Shown: positions 16,163 to 24,966 of the stretch, piece after piece | Position numbering within the stretch: position 1 is the first letter of the stretch | Layout: each line of letters starts with the position of its first letter | NCBI RefSeq assembly: GCF_001729485.1 | Contig: NZ_CP017157.1 | Coordinates: 3,720,001 to 3,784,000, forward strand | Reading direction: 5' to 3' | DNA: 64,000 nucleotides | Origin: Streptomyces lydicus | Lineage (GTDB): Bacteria; Actinomycetota; Actinomycetes; Streptomycetales; Streptomycetaceae | Translations under genes and position numbers: made by a program | Notes under the pieces: model-generated | Told to the model about the DNA's origin: nothing | Seen by the model: the letters and a program-made list of their open reading frames with translations, nothing else | Databases searched by the model: none

Positions 16163-18334
16163 ATGGGACACAGTCTCGAATCAATGGTTATCCGGCACAC
16201 CTACCGACTGCCCTTCCCCACAGGGCCCGTGGGGGACGGTGCTGTCGCGGCGCGGCAGTTCGACGCCGCCCTGATGTCGGTGGGCTTCAAACTCTCGGCG
16301 GATCTGCTGGAGCGGCTGTCGGGGCTGTCCGAGGGGGCGGTCGTCGACACCGCCGTCCGCACGCTGCGTACCGTCCGCGAGATCGTCGGTGACCACGTCC
16401 GGCACAACGTCTACTTCATCGACTTCCCGGCCAACGTGCCCGACACGTTCGCCTTCTGGACGCAGTGCATCATCGAGGCGCTGGCCGACGACGCGAGCCG
16501 TGAGGGCACGCTCCAGCAGCTCAGCAGCGGTGTGGTGGACCTGCTCACCCTGCCGTCCTACGGCAACTACCGCCACAGCTATGCCGAGATGCTCGCCGCC
16601 CACGACGAACTGACCGCGGCGGCGGGCGACCGGATGACGGTGCTGCACACCGGCGGCCCCCTGGAGGACGAGAGCACCGCCCTCTACCTGGCCCTGGCCG
16701 GAAGCACCACACCGCTGGGCGACGACGACCTGGCGGACCTGCGGGCGCTCGCCGCGCACTGCGCGCACGGCCCGCAGCCCGAGGCCGTCCCGATCCGCGA
16801 GAACCGCGCCCTGATCAACCAGGCCCGCCTGGGCGTCGGCGCGGACCTCCTGGTGGACACCGTCACCGATGTGCTCCGCCTGGCCTGCGCCCTGTCGGAC
16901 GGCGATGTGACCCTCCAGGAACCCACCCGCTTCAAGGCCCTCTCGCGCCCCGTGCGCCGCGCCCTGCTCGCGGGCCTCGACGGCGTGGTCGCCGCCGCTC
17001 CCGCCAAGCTCGCGGACGTGCACGCGCACCGCGAACCCTTCAAGCGCCTCGGCGAACGTCTCCACCCGCACGAGTACCCGCGCTGGCCGCACGCCGCCCA
17101 GGTGTTCGCGGTGGCCCGGGGCGAGCAGCAGGCCCGCTCCCTCGACAGCCGCGCCGAGGAACTGTTCGGGATGCACGACGTCACCGGGGCGGCGGAACTC
17201 CTGCGGGCCGCGCCCGGCAAGCTCTTCCGCTCCCTGGACCGGCTGCTGCGGATGTGCCTCACCCAGGACGAGCGCGAAGCCGTCGTGGCCGCCGCCGAGC
17301 AGGTCGCCGACCGGGTCTCCGGCCGGGTCCTGCTGTCGGTCCGCGAACACCTCCACAACCGGCCCGGGGAGACCGGCGAACGCCGCGTCTTCGTCAACCG
17401 CCTCGGCCGCGCCTGGGTCACCTCCGACGAGCGCCCGCCGGTACTCCCGGACGAACGCAAGCGGCTGATCTCCGCCCTGGACGCCGAACTCCGCCGCCGC
17501 CTCCCGGCCCCCGAGCACCTGCTGATCGATCCCGACGTCCTCGATGTCGCGCTCCCGCTCAGCGGAAAGGCGACCGCGTCCGGGCTCGGTGTGCTGCCCC
17601 GCGGCTCGCTCTCGCCCGTCGACGGCGAACTGCTGCGCTTCTTCGTCCACTGGAAGCAGACCCACCGGACCACCGACTACGACCTGTCGGCCCTGATGCT
17701 GAACGCCGACTACTCGACCCGGTGCTGGCTGTCGTACACCGCCCTCACGGAAGTCGAGGGCGAGCACTCCGGGGACATCACCGACGCGCCCGACGGGGCC
17801 TCGGAGTTCATCAACCTGCGCCTGGGCGCCGTCCGCGGCACCTTCATCGTCCCGCAGGTCAACATCTACGCGGGGGAGGGCTTCGAGGAGGTCGAGGAGT
17901 CGTTCTTCGGCTTCATGCTGCGCGACGCCGACCGACAGGGCCGTCCCTTCGAACCGCGCACCGTACGGCTGAAGTCGGAGCTGCGCGGCCCCGGCAGGGT
18001 GGCGCTGCCACTGGCGTTCCTGCGCGGCGACGACGGCCGCTGGCGCGCCAAGTGGCTGCACCTGCACCTCAAGGGCAATCCGGCGGCCAACCGCGTCGAG
18101 GAAAACCGGGTGTCGGTCGCGACGCTGCTGCGCGGCATCGTCGAGCGCGAATACCTCACGGTGCGCTACCTCGTCGATCTCATGGCCGGCGGCACCACGA
18201 CCGTGACCCTGTGGGACGGCGGCAGCCTCCCGGACGCCCCGGTCACCTACCTCGGCCTGGCACGCCCGGACGGCCTGCACCCCGATTCCCGCGTCCTCAC
18301 ACCCGAAAATCTGCGCGACCTGATCCCCGCCTGA
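16163..18334 (+). CDS. Large protein with TerD-like C-terminal region
   Basis: A 723-residue cytoplasmic protein that I do not recognise fully. Residues about 485-590 resemble a TerD-type domain: LRFFVHWKQ, TDYDLSALML, a GDITDAPDGASEFI-like acidic metal-site stretch, VPQVNIYAGEGFEEV and FFGFMLRD. This resembles the Streptomyces SCO0854/Myxococcus MXAN_6230 group, but no RING-type Cys/His cluster is present. The first ~450 residues are mostly helical with no motif I can name. ATG at 16163 was chosen; ATG at 16184 is an alternative, and neither has a good Shine-Dalgarno site. Lies directly after the stressosome operon but behind its terminator, so it is separately transcribed. A stress-related role is inference only. 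Confidence 0.55.
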   Translation: MGHSLESMVIRHTYRLPFPTGPVGDGAVAARQFDAALMSVGFKLSADLLERLSGLSEGAVVDTAVRTLRTVREIVGDHVRHNVYFIDFPANVPDTFAFWTQCIIEALADDASREGTLQQLSSGVVDLLTLPSYGNYRHSYAEMLAAHDELTAAAGDRMTVLHTGGPLEDESTALYLALAGSTTPLGDDDLADLRALAAHCAHGPQPEAVPIRENRALINQARLGVGADLLVDTVTDVLRLACALSDGDVTLQEPTRFKALSRPVRRALLAGLDGVVAAAPAKLADVHAHREPFKRLGERLHPHEYPRWPHAAQVFAVARGEQQARSLDSRAEELFGMHDVTGAAELLRAAPGKLFRSLDRLLRMCLTQDEREAVVAAAEQVADRVSGRVLLSVREHLHNRPGETGERRVFVNRLGRAWVTSDERPPVLPDERKRLISALDAELRRRLPAPEHLLIDPDVLDVALPLSGKATASGLGVLPRGSLSPVDGELLRFFVHWKQTHRTTDYDLSALMLNADYSTRCWLSYTALTEVEGEHSGDITDAPDGASEFINLRLGAVRGTFIVPQVNIYAGEGFEEVEESFFGFMLRDADRQGRPFEPRTVRLKSELRGPGRVALPLAFLRGDDGRWRAKWLHLHLKGNPAANRVEENRVSVATLLRGIVEREYLTVRYLVDLMAGGTTTVTLWDGGSLPDAPVTYLGLARPDGLHPDSRVLTPENLRDLIPA

Positions 18335-18678
18335 CTGTTATCGTTGCCCGTGGCGAGGCCATGAAGGGGCTTCCTTCTCAAACTCCTTGAATTAGCCCTT
18401 TCGCTTTCCTCGCCCTCCACGTCGGCCCCTCGCGGGCCGTGCGGAACCCCTGGCGAGCGTGCGCGCAGTCGCCAGGGGTCGCTCGCAAAACAGGCGACGC
18501 ACCGGCCCGCTGAGGCGGTGCAGGCCGACAACGGCGACATGCCGTGGTTACTCCACTCGGGTCCGACTGTCACGCCATTGGCGGCGTTTCGGCCGCTCCA
18601 AGCGGCGCCCGGCGCCCGGCACAGCCATGATGCGGCTGAGTTGCGACGCCAACCGCGAGCATCGGGAGATACCCACCA
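18335..18678. other. 344-base intergenic region before ctaD
   Basis: No coding sequence is supported here. It holds the 3' flank of the TerD-like gene, a perfect hairpin at 18446-18479 and the ctaD leader. No clear -35/-10 pair was recognised. Confidence 0.6.
18446..18479. terminator. Perfect 11-bp hairpin upstream of ctaD
   Basis: ACCCCTGGCGA pairs with TCGCCAGGGGT across a 12-base loop. It lies 112 bases after the previous stop and 200 bases before ctaD. It may be a late terminator or a structured leader element. Confidence 0.5.
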
Positions 18679-20415
18679 GTGAGCATCCTCAACGACCCCC
18701 ACGGTGCCGCGGCAGCCGAGGACGCGTACGAGAACGAAATGCCGGTCAGGGGCAAAGAGCCCGGCAACGTGGTGGTCAGGTGGCTGACGACCACCGACCA
18801 CAAGACCATCGGCACGCTGTACCTGTTGACGTCGTTCGCGTTCTTCCTCGTCGGCGGTCTGCTGGCGCTGGTGATGCGCGCCGAGCTGGCCCGGCCGGGC
18901 CTGCAGATCGTGTCGAACGAGCAGTTCAACCAGGCGTTCACGATGCACGGCACGATCATGCTGCTGATGTTCGCGACGCCGCTGTTCGCCGGCTTCACGA
19001 ACTGGATCATGCCGCTGCAGATCGGCGCGCCCGACGTGGCGTTCCCGCGGCTGAACATGTTCGCCTACTGGCTCTACCTCTTCGGTTCACTGGTGGCGGT
19101 CGGCGGCTTCCTCACCCCGCAGGGCGCGGCCGACTTCGGCTGGTTCGCCTACACGCCGCTGTCCGACCTGGTCCGGTCCCCGAGCATCGGCGCCGACATG
19201 TGGATCATGGGTCTGGCCTTCTCCGGCTTCGGCACGATCCTCGGCGCGGTCAACTTCATCACGACGATCATCTGCATGCGCGCGCCCGGCATGACCATGT
19301 TCCGCCTGCCCATCTTCACCTGGAACGTGCTGCTGACCGCCGTGCTGGTCCTGCTGGCCTTCCCGATCCTGGCGGCGGCGCTGTTCGCCCTGGAGGCGGA
19401 CCGCAAGTTCGGCGCCCACGTCTACGATCCGGCCAACGGCGGCGCGCTGCTGTGGCAGCACCTCTTCTGGTTCTTCGGCCATCCCGAGGTGTACATCATC
19501 GCCCTGCCGTTCTTCGGCATCGTCACCGAGGTCATCCCGGTGTTCTCCCGCAAGCCGATCTTCGGCTACATCGGTCTGGTCGCCGCGACCATCTCGATCG
19601 CCGGTCTGTCCGCGACCGTGTGGGCGCACCACATGTACGTCACGGGCGGCGTGCTGTTGCCGTTCTTCTCGTTCATGACGTTCCTGATCGCGGTGCCGAC
19701 CGGTGTGAAGTTCTTCAACTGGATCGGCACGATGTGGAAGGGCTCGCTGTCCTTCGAGACGCCGATGCTCTGGGCGATCGGCTTCCTCGTCACCTTCCTC
19801 TTCGGTGGTCTGACCGGTGTCATCCTGGCCTCGCCGCCGATGGACTTCCACGTCTCCGACTCGTACTTCGTGGTGGCGCACTTCCACTACGTGGTCTTCG
19901 GCACGGTCGTCTTCGCGATGTTCTCCGGCTTCCACTTCTGGTGGCCGAAGTTCACCGGCAAGATGCTGGACGAGCGCCTCGGCAAGATCACCTTCTGGAC
20001 GCTGTTCGTGGGCTTCCACGGCACCTTCCTGGTGCAGCACTGGCTGGGCGCGGAAGGCATGCCGCGGCGTTACGCGGACTACCTCGCGGCCGACGGCTTC
20101 ACGACGCTGAACACCGTCTCGTCGATCAGTTCGTTCCTGCTGGGCCTGTCGATGCTGCCGTTCCTCTACAACGTCTGGAAGACGTCGAAGTACGGCAAGC
20201 CGGTCGGCGTCGACGACCCGTGGGGCTACGGCCGCTCGCTGGAGTGGGCGACCTCCTGCCCGCCGCCGCGGCACAACTTCCTCACGCTGCCCCGGATCCG
20301 CAGCGAAGCCCCGGCGTTCGACCTGCACCATCCCGAGATCGCCCTGCACGACGAGGCGAACCACGGCAAGCGCGACGTGGTGGAGGCCCCCAGACACGAA
20401 GGCGGCCAGCCTTGA
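18679..20415 (+). CDS. ctaD: Cytochrome c oxidase subunit I (aa3 type), orphan copy
   Basis: A 578-residue membrane protein forming the oxygen-reducing subunit of the aa3 terminal oxidase. Twelve helices are expected. Haem and copper ligands are visible: [10 protein letters not shown] (haem a), [14 protein letters not shown] (Cu-B His and the cross-linked Tyr), WAHHMYVTG (Cu-B) and [11 protein letters not shown] (haem a3 and a). The C-terminus is hydrophilic (about 520-578) and ends in a charged tail. GTG start with GGGAG about ten bases upstream. No ctaC, ctaE, ctaF or qcr genes accompany it, so it is likely a second copy alongside a complete core operon elsewhere. A small membrane protein gene overlaps its stop. 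Confidence 0.93.
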   Translation: MSILNDPHGAAAAEDAYENEMPVRGKEPGNVVVRWLTTTDHKTIGTLYLLTSFAFFLVGGLLALVMRAELARPGLQIVSNEQFNQAFTMHGTIMLLMFATPLFAGFTNWIMPLQIGAPDVAFPRLNMFAYWLYLFGSLVAVGGFLTPQGAADFGWFAYTPLSDLVRSPSIGADMWIMGLAFSGFGTILGAVNFITTIICMRAPGMTMFRLPIFTWNVLLTAVLVLLAFPILAAALFALEADRKFGAHVYDPANGGALLWQHLFWFFGHPEVYIIALPFFGIVTEVIPVFSRKPIFGYIGLVAATISIAGLSATVWAHHMYVTGGVLLPFFSFMTFLIAVPTGVKFFNWIGTMWKGSLSFETPMLWAIGFLVTFLFGGLTGVILASPPMDFHVSDSYFVVAHFHYVVFGTVVFAMFSGFHFWWPKFTGKMLDERLGKITFWTLFVGFHGTFLVQHWLGAEGMPRRYADYLAADGFTTLNTVSSISSFLLGLSMLPFLYNVWKTSKYGKPVGVDDPWGYGRSLEWATSCPPPRHNFLTLPRIRSEAPAFDLHHPEIALHDEANHGKRDVVEAPRHEGGQP

Positions 20416-20789
20416 CCTCACCGGGGCGTCAGGGCCCCCCGCCCGCCGGGCCGGGGGCCGCGCTCGCCAACGAGGTGGAGGGCTACCTCCTCGCGCAGGC
20501 GGAGCGGGAGCAGGCGCAGTATGAGGCCCAGGTGCTCTGCGGGCGGCTGAGCTGGCTCACCAGGGGGCAGGCCGAGGACCTCACCCGCCATTACACCGAG
20601 CAGCGCCTGGGCCTGACCTGCCAGGCGCTCCAAGTCACCGCCGACCGCGCCAAGCGCCTGCGCGGCGAATACGAGGCGCGCTACGCCGCACTGCGTCGCA
20701 CCTTGCTCAAACGGCATGCCGTGTGCGCGTGCCTCCTGTTCGTCTGTTCCGTCGCGGCGAACGTGGGGGCCGGCCTGCTGACCCGCTGA
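20412..20789 (+). CDS. Small membrane-anchored protein coupled to ctaD
   Basis: A 125-residue protein of unknown function. It begins at a TTG that overlaps the ctaD stop (TTGA). About 90 hydrophilic, largely helical residues ([20 protein letters not shown] onward) lead to one C-terminal hydrophobic helix, [19 protein letters not shown] (about 105-123), so it would be tail-anchored with the bulk in the cytoplasm. No haem or metal motif is present. The coupling suggests a role with the second oxidase subunit I, such as assembly or stability. No named family was recognised. Confidence 0.6.
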   Translation: MTSPGRQGPPPAGPGAALANEVEGYLLAQAEREQAQYEAQVLCGRLSWLTRGQAEDLTRHYTEQRLGLTCQALQVTADRAKRLRGEYEARYAALRRTLLKRHAVCACLLFVCSVAANVGAGLLTR

Positions 20790-20889
20790 CCGAGCGACGC
20801 CGGCCGCGACGTGTGCTGGCTGACTCCCGTCGACGGGATCCATGATGGTGTGCCCGACGCGGGACCCGTACGCTCATGGAGGTCAGCGC

Positions 20890-22089
20890 ATGACCGAGCT
20901 CTCCGAAGACCTGCCGCTCGCCGGCATCACCGTCGTCAGCGTCGAGCAGGCGGTGGCGGCGCCCTTCGCCACCCGCCAGCTGGCCGACCTCGGCGCGCGC
21001 GTCATCAAGGTGGAACGCCCCGGCGGGGGTGACTTCGCGCGCCGCTACGACACCACGGTGCACGGCGAGTCCAGCTACTTCGTGTGGCTCAACCGGTCGA
21101 AGGAGTCGTTGACCCTCGACCTCAAGGCGGACCGGGGGCGGCGGATTCTGGAGCAACTGCTCGGCGGGGCCGATGTGTTCGTGCAGAACCTGGGGCCGGG
21201 CGCGGCCGCCAGGATGGGACTGGACGCCGAGGCGCTCGCCGGACGCTTCCCGTCACTGATCCCGTGCTCCGTCACCGGCTACGGATCGAGTGGGCCGTGG
21301 GCCGGCCGCAAGGCGTACGACCTGCTGGTGCAGTGCCAGACGGGCCTGGTCTCGCTGACCGGGAACGAGCACGGCCCGGCCCGGGCGGGAGTGTCGGTCG
21401 CCGACATCGCGGCCGGTATGTACGCCTACTCGGGCGTCCTCACCGCCCTGTTCACACGGGCGACCAGGGGCGTGGCCCGTGCCGTGGAGGTCTCGCTGTT
21501 CGAGGCGCTCGCCGAGTGGATGAACCAGCCCGCCTACTACACCCGTTACGGCCCCGGCCAGCCCCCGCGGCTCGGCACGCAGCACGCCACCATCGCCCCC
21601 TACGGCGCCTACACCGCGGCTGACGGCAAGGACGTGCTGTTCTCCATCCAGAACGAACGCGAATGGGCAGCCCTGTGCGAGCGGTTCCTGGGCCGGCCGG
21701 AACTCGTCGGGGACCCCCGCTTCGCCACCGGCTCGGACCGCGTGGCCCACCGAGAGGAACTCAACGCGCTCGTGGCCGGGCGGTTCGGCGAGGCGGACAG
21801 CGGCGAGGTGATGAAGCTGCTGGACGAGGCGGGCATCGCCAACGCCGGCGTCAACGACATCGAGGCGTTCCTGGCCCATCCGGTGCTCACGGCCCGTAAC
21901 CGCTGGCGCGACGTGAGCCTTCCCGGGGGAGCGGTGGTGCCCGCGCTGCTGCCGCCCGCGGATCTGTCCGGCACCGTCCCGCGCATGGACGCCGTACCCG
22001 CCGCCGGTGAGCACACCCGGAGCATCCTGGCCGAGCTGGGGTACGGCGCGGCCGACATCGACGGGCTGCGCGCCGACCACGTCATCTGA
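20890..22089 (+). CDS. CaiB/BaiF (class III) CoA-transferase
   Basis: A 399-residue CoA-transferase. The ATG at 20890 is preceded by GGAGGTCAGCGC, which decides the start over an upstream in-frame ATG. Family marks: LAGITVVSVEQAVAAPFATRQLADLGARVIKVE compressed at the N-terminus, LNRSKESLTLDLK, ADVFVQNLGPGAAARMGLD, SVTGYGSSGPWAGRKAYDLLVQ with the probable catalytic Asp (about 153), then VSLFEALAEWM. Full length for the family. It precedes an acyl-CoA dehydrogenase by 30 bases in the same direction, so the two probably activate and then oxidise one acid. Substrate unknown; a dicarboxylate or hydroxy acid is common for this family. Confidence 0.88.
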   Translation: MTELSEDLPLAGITVVSVEQAVAAPFATRQLADLGARVIKVERPGGGDFARRYDTTVHGESSYFVWLNRSKESLTLDLKADRGRRILEQLLGGADVFVQNLGPGAAARMGLDAEALAGRFPSLIPCSVTGYGSSGPWAGRKAYDLLVQCQTGLVSLTGNEHGPARAGVSVADIAAGMYAYSGVLTALFTRATRGVARAVEVSLFEALAEWMNQPAYYTRYGPGQPPRLGTQHATIAPYGAYTAADGKDVLFSIQNEREWAALCERFLGRPELVGDPRFATGSDRVAHREELNALVAGRFGEADSGEVMKLLDEAGIANAGVNDIEAFLAHPVLTARNRWRDVSLPGGAVVPALLPPADLSGTVPRMDAVPAAGEHTRSILAELGYGAADIDGLRADHVI

Positions 22090-22119
22090 CCTGCCCCTAC
22101 CGTGAGGAGCGTCCCCACT

Positions 22120-23289
22120 ATGCGCACTCTCGACATCCTGTCGGAGGACGAGCGGTGCATCGTCCGCACGGTGCACGACTTCGTCGACGAGGACGTCAAA
22201 CCGGTCGTCCGGGAGCTGGAGCACCGCGACACCTACCCCGAGGCCCTGATCGAGCGGATGAAGCAGCTGGGCGTCTTCGGCCTCGCCGTCCCCGAGGAGT
22301 ACGGCGGCACCCCGGTCTCCGTCCCCTGCTATGTCCTGATCACCGAGGAGCTCGCCCGCGGCTGGATGAGCCTGGCCGGTGCGATGGGCGGCCACACCGT
22401 GGTCGCCAAGCTGCTGGTGCAGTTCGGCACCGAGGAGCAGCGGCGGCGGTACCTGCCGAGGATGGCCACCGGTGAGGTGCGGGCCACCATGGCCCTGACC
22501 GAGCCGGGCGGCGGCTCGGACCTGCAGGCCCTGCGCACCGTCGCCCGCAAGGACGGCGGGGGAGGGTATGTGGTCAACGGGTCGAAGACCTGGATCACCA
22601 ACTCCCGGCGGTCCGGTCTGATCGCCCTGCTGTGCAAGACCGACCCGGACGCCGAACCCGCGCACAAGGGCATCTCGATCCTGCTCGTCGAGCACGGACC
22701 CGGCCTGACCGTCTCCCGCGACCTGCCCACACTCGGCTACAAGGGGGTGGAGAGCTGCGAGCTGTCGTTCGACGACCACCGGGCGCCGGGAGACGCCCTC
22801 CTGGGCGGGGTCGAGGGCGAGGGCTTCGCCCAGACGATGAAGGGCCTGGAGACCGGCCGGCTCCAGGTGGCCGCCCGTGCGCTCGGGGTCGGCCGGGCGG
22901 CGCTGGAGGACTCCCTCGCCTACGCCCGGGAGCGGGAGTCGTTCGGCAAGCCGATCTGGCAGCACCAGTCGGTCGGCAACTACCTCGCGGACATGGCCAC
23001 CTCGCTGACCGCGGCCCGTCAGCTCACCCTCTTCGCGGCCCGGGAGGCCGAAGCGGGACGCCGGGTGGACATGGAGGCCGGCATGGCGAAGCTCTTCGCC
23101 TCCGAGACCGCGATGCAGATCGCGCTCAACGCGGTCCGCATCCACGGCGGTCACGGCTACTCGACCGAGTTCGACGTCGAGCGCTACTTCCGCGACGCTC
23201 CGCTGATGATCGTCGGCGAGGGCACCAACGAGATCCAGCGCAATGTGATCGCCCGCCAGCTCGTCCGACGCGGCGGGCTCGACGTCTGA
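22120..23289 (+). CDS. Acyl-CoA dehydrogenase
   Basis: A 389-residue FAD-dependent acyl-CoA dehydrogenase of ordinary length. Signature segments are MALTEPGGGSDL (about 124-135), TWITNS, RYYPxx-like helices, YARERESFGKPIWQHQSVGNYLADM split across the third domain, IHGGHGYSTEFDVERYFRDA and the catalytic-Glu region VGEGTNEIQR (about 370). ATG at 22120 with GGAG ten bases upstream. Forms an operon with the CoA-transferase just before it. A short hairpin follows in the convergent gap with cpt. The substrate chain length is not predictable. Confidence 0.9.
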   Translation: MRTLDILSEDERCIVRTVHDFVDEDVKPVVRELEHRDTYPEALIERMKQLGVFGLAVPEEYGGTPVSVPCYVLITEELARGWMSLAGAMGGHTVVAKLLVQFGTEEQRRRYLPRMATGEVRATMALTEPGGGSDLQALRTVARKDGGGGYVVNGSKTWITNSRRSGLIALLCKTDPDAEPAHKGISILLVEHGPGLTVSRDLPTLGYKGVESCELSFDDHRAPGDALLGGVEGEGFAQTMKGLETGRLQVAARALGVGRAALEDSLAYARERESFGKPIWQHQSVGNYLADMATSLTAARQLTLFAAREAEAGRRVDMEAGMAKLFASETAMQIALNAVRIHGGHGYSTEFDVERYFRDAPLMIVGEGTNEIQRNVIARQLVRRGGLDV

Positions 23290-23316
23290 ACCCCGGCGGC
23301 GACCACGTCACGGACG

Positions 23317-23336
23317 CGGCCGGCGGCGGCCGGCCG
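23317..23336. terminator. Candidate bidirectional terminator
   Basis: CGGCCGG pairs with CCGGCCG across six bases, in the convergent gap between the acyl-CoA dehydrogenase and cpt. Confidence 0.45.
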
Positions 23337-23360
23337 GACCGCGGGGAGCCGAGCCGGCGG

Positions 23361-23894
23361 TCAGCCGACGCGGGCGGCGATGGTGCGGGCACACGCCAGG
23401 GACTCGGTGTGCGTCGTGTCCACCTCCAGGTCGTAGCGCACCCCCGCGTGCACCACCTCCGCCTGGGACGCGGCCATCCCCCGGGTGCGGTCTCCCCGCG
23501 CGACCTCACGGCCCGTGGCGACCGCACTCGTACACCGGACGCCGACCCACAGCACGGGCAGTTCGCCCAGCGCCTTCTGCCACCGCTGCTGGGACGCCGC
23601 GCCGCCGAGGAAGACGTCGTCGACGACGATCCGGGCGCCCGCCCGGGCCATCGCCACCAGGCCGTCCCGCCAGGCCGCTTCCAGCGCCAGGAAGTCCGCC
23701 CCGACGCTCACCCCGCCGTCCGCCGCGAACGCGATCCCCTCGTCCGACGCCTGCATCCGCGCGGGCAGGGCATCGACGAACGCGTCGCACCCGAACGCCA
23801 GCCACGGTTCCGGCAGTACGGCCTGAAGGCACCGGACGATGCCGGACTTCCCCGAGCTGGAACCGCCGTTGAGAATGATCATCTGAGTCGTCAC
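23361..23894 (-). CDS. cpt: Chloramphenicol 3-O-phosphotransferase
   Basis: A 177-residue P-loop kinase that inactivates chloramphenicol by phosphorylating its primary (C3) hydroxyl with ATP. It closely resembles the S. venezuelae enzyme: [20 protein letters not shown] holds the Walker A loop (residues 10-17), Asp37 in LAFGCDAF is at the catalytic position of that enzyme, and [12 protein letters not shown] and RGDRTRGMA are also conserved. GTG start. In S. venezuelae the gene belongs to the producer's self-resistance; no chloramphenicol biosynthetic genes are visible here, so it is probably a stand-alone resistance or housekeeping kinase. Divergent from an APH-fold gene with 106 bases between them. 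Confidence 0.88.
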   Translation of the reverse strand: MTTQMIILNGGSSSGKSGIVRCLQAVLPEPWLAFGCDAFVDALPARMQASDEGIAFAADGGVSVGADFLALEAAWRDGLVAMARAGARIVVDDVFLGGAASQQRWQKALGELPVLWVGVRCTSAVATGREVARGDRTRGMAASQAEVVHAGVRYDLEVDTTHTESLACARTIAARVG

Positions 23895-24000
23895 CGGGCC
23901 ACAGTACGGCGACCGGACGACAACAGCCGTGTGAAGCAGCCCAGTTGGCTATCTCTCTGCCTACTCTGGACGCCCGAACCCCGTCCGGAGGATCACCACG

Positions 24001-24945
24001 ATGGTCGACCGTCCTGCCTCGCCCGACCCCACCACCGACGCCGAGCCGACGCCCGGCAGCAACCTGCCGGCCCTCGCCCGGTTACTCGCAGAACACTGGG
24101 CACTTCACGCGGAGGACATCACCCCCCTCGCCGGTGGCATGAACTCCCTGACGTGGGAGGTCCGCTCGGGGAGCGACCGCTGGGTGGCGAAGGCGGTGCC
24201 GCCGGAGTCCAAGGACGGGTTCGTCCTCGGTCTTGACCTGGCGAAGCGACTGGAGGGAACGGGCATACCGGCCGGGGCCCCCGTGCTGACAGCCGGCGGG
24301 CTGTCGGCCGTGCCCTTCGCCGGCCGTGTGATGGCTCTGCTGCGCTGGGTCGAAGGCCGTGCGCTGACCGGAGAGTCGGGCACCGAACTGGAAGTGATGG
24401 GGACCACTTTGGCCCGCGCCCATCGCGCGCTCGGTACCCACGACAGCAACGGCACCGCACCCGCCCGTCTGTATCTCCCGTCGGACCACCTGGATGTCCG
24501 CCCCTGGCTCAGGCCCGTGATCACCGAGGTGATGGCCGGCCTGGACGACGCCGACCTGCGGACGCTGACCTGGGGGCCGGTGCACGGGGACCCGGCGCCG
24601 GAGGTCTTCCGCCTCGATCCGGCCAGTGGCGTCTGCGGGATGATCGACTGGAGCGGGGCCGGGGTATGGCCGCGGGCGTACGATCTGGCGGCGCTGGTGA
24701 TGTACCGAGGGGCGTACTCCATGCGACCGCTGATCGATGCCTATGTGGCGGAAGGCGCGCTGACCCACGACGAGGTCGAGCGGGCGCTGCGCCCCCTGCT
24801 GGATTTCCGCTGGGCCGGCCAGGCCGTGTACTTCGCCGGCCGGATCGCCCGCGGCGACCTCACGGGCATCGACGATCCGGCCGTGAACGAGGCAGGGCTG
24901 GAAGCCGCACACCGGTGGTTCGCCGACCGGGACGACAGCTGCTGA
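24001..24945 (+). CDS. APH-fold phosphotransferase with a TTA codon
   Basis: A 314-residue aminoglycoside-phosphotransferase-like kinase. The nucleotide lobe has RWVAKAVPP with the likely ATP Lys (about 64). The catalytic loop is VHGDPAPEVF (about 200) and the metal-binding Asp is in MIDWSGAGVWPRAYDLA (about 220). In typical members the catalytic loop reads HGDLxxxN; here the Asn position is Glu, so activity or substrate may differ. ATG start with GGAGG nine bases upstream. Codon 28 is TTA (24082-24084), making translation dependent on the bldA tRNA. Divergent from cpt. Substrate could be an antibiotic, a sugar or a lipid head group. Confidence 0.75.
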   Translation: MVDRPASPDPTTDAEPTPGSNLPALARLLAEHWALHAEDITPLAGGMNSLTWEVRSGSDRWVAKAVPPESKDGFVLGLDLAKRLEGTGIPAGAPVLTAGGLSAVPFAGRVMALLRWVEGRALTGESGTELEVMGTTLARAHRALGTHDSNGTAPARLYLPSDHLDVRPWLRPVITEVMAGLDDADLRTLTWGPVHGDPAPEVFRLDPASGVCGMIDWSGAGVWPRAYDLAALVMYRGAYSMRPLIDAYVAEGALTHDEVERALRPLLDFRWAGQAVYFAGRIARGDLTGIDDPAVNEAGLEAAHRWFADRDDSC

Positions 24946-24966
24946 GGTGCGGCGGCGGCCTTCCCG

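Noticed and set aside
16181..18280. A 699-codon minus-strand frame opposite the TerD-like gene
   Set aside because: Its composition is a GC-bias shadow (Gln/Arg/Val/Gly-rich, no motifs), while the plus strand has the expected codon pattern and recognisable segments.
18446..18479. tRNA or structured RNA gene
   Set aside because: A single stem with a 12-base loop does not form a cloverleaf, and no anticodon or TPsiC-like segment is present.
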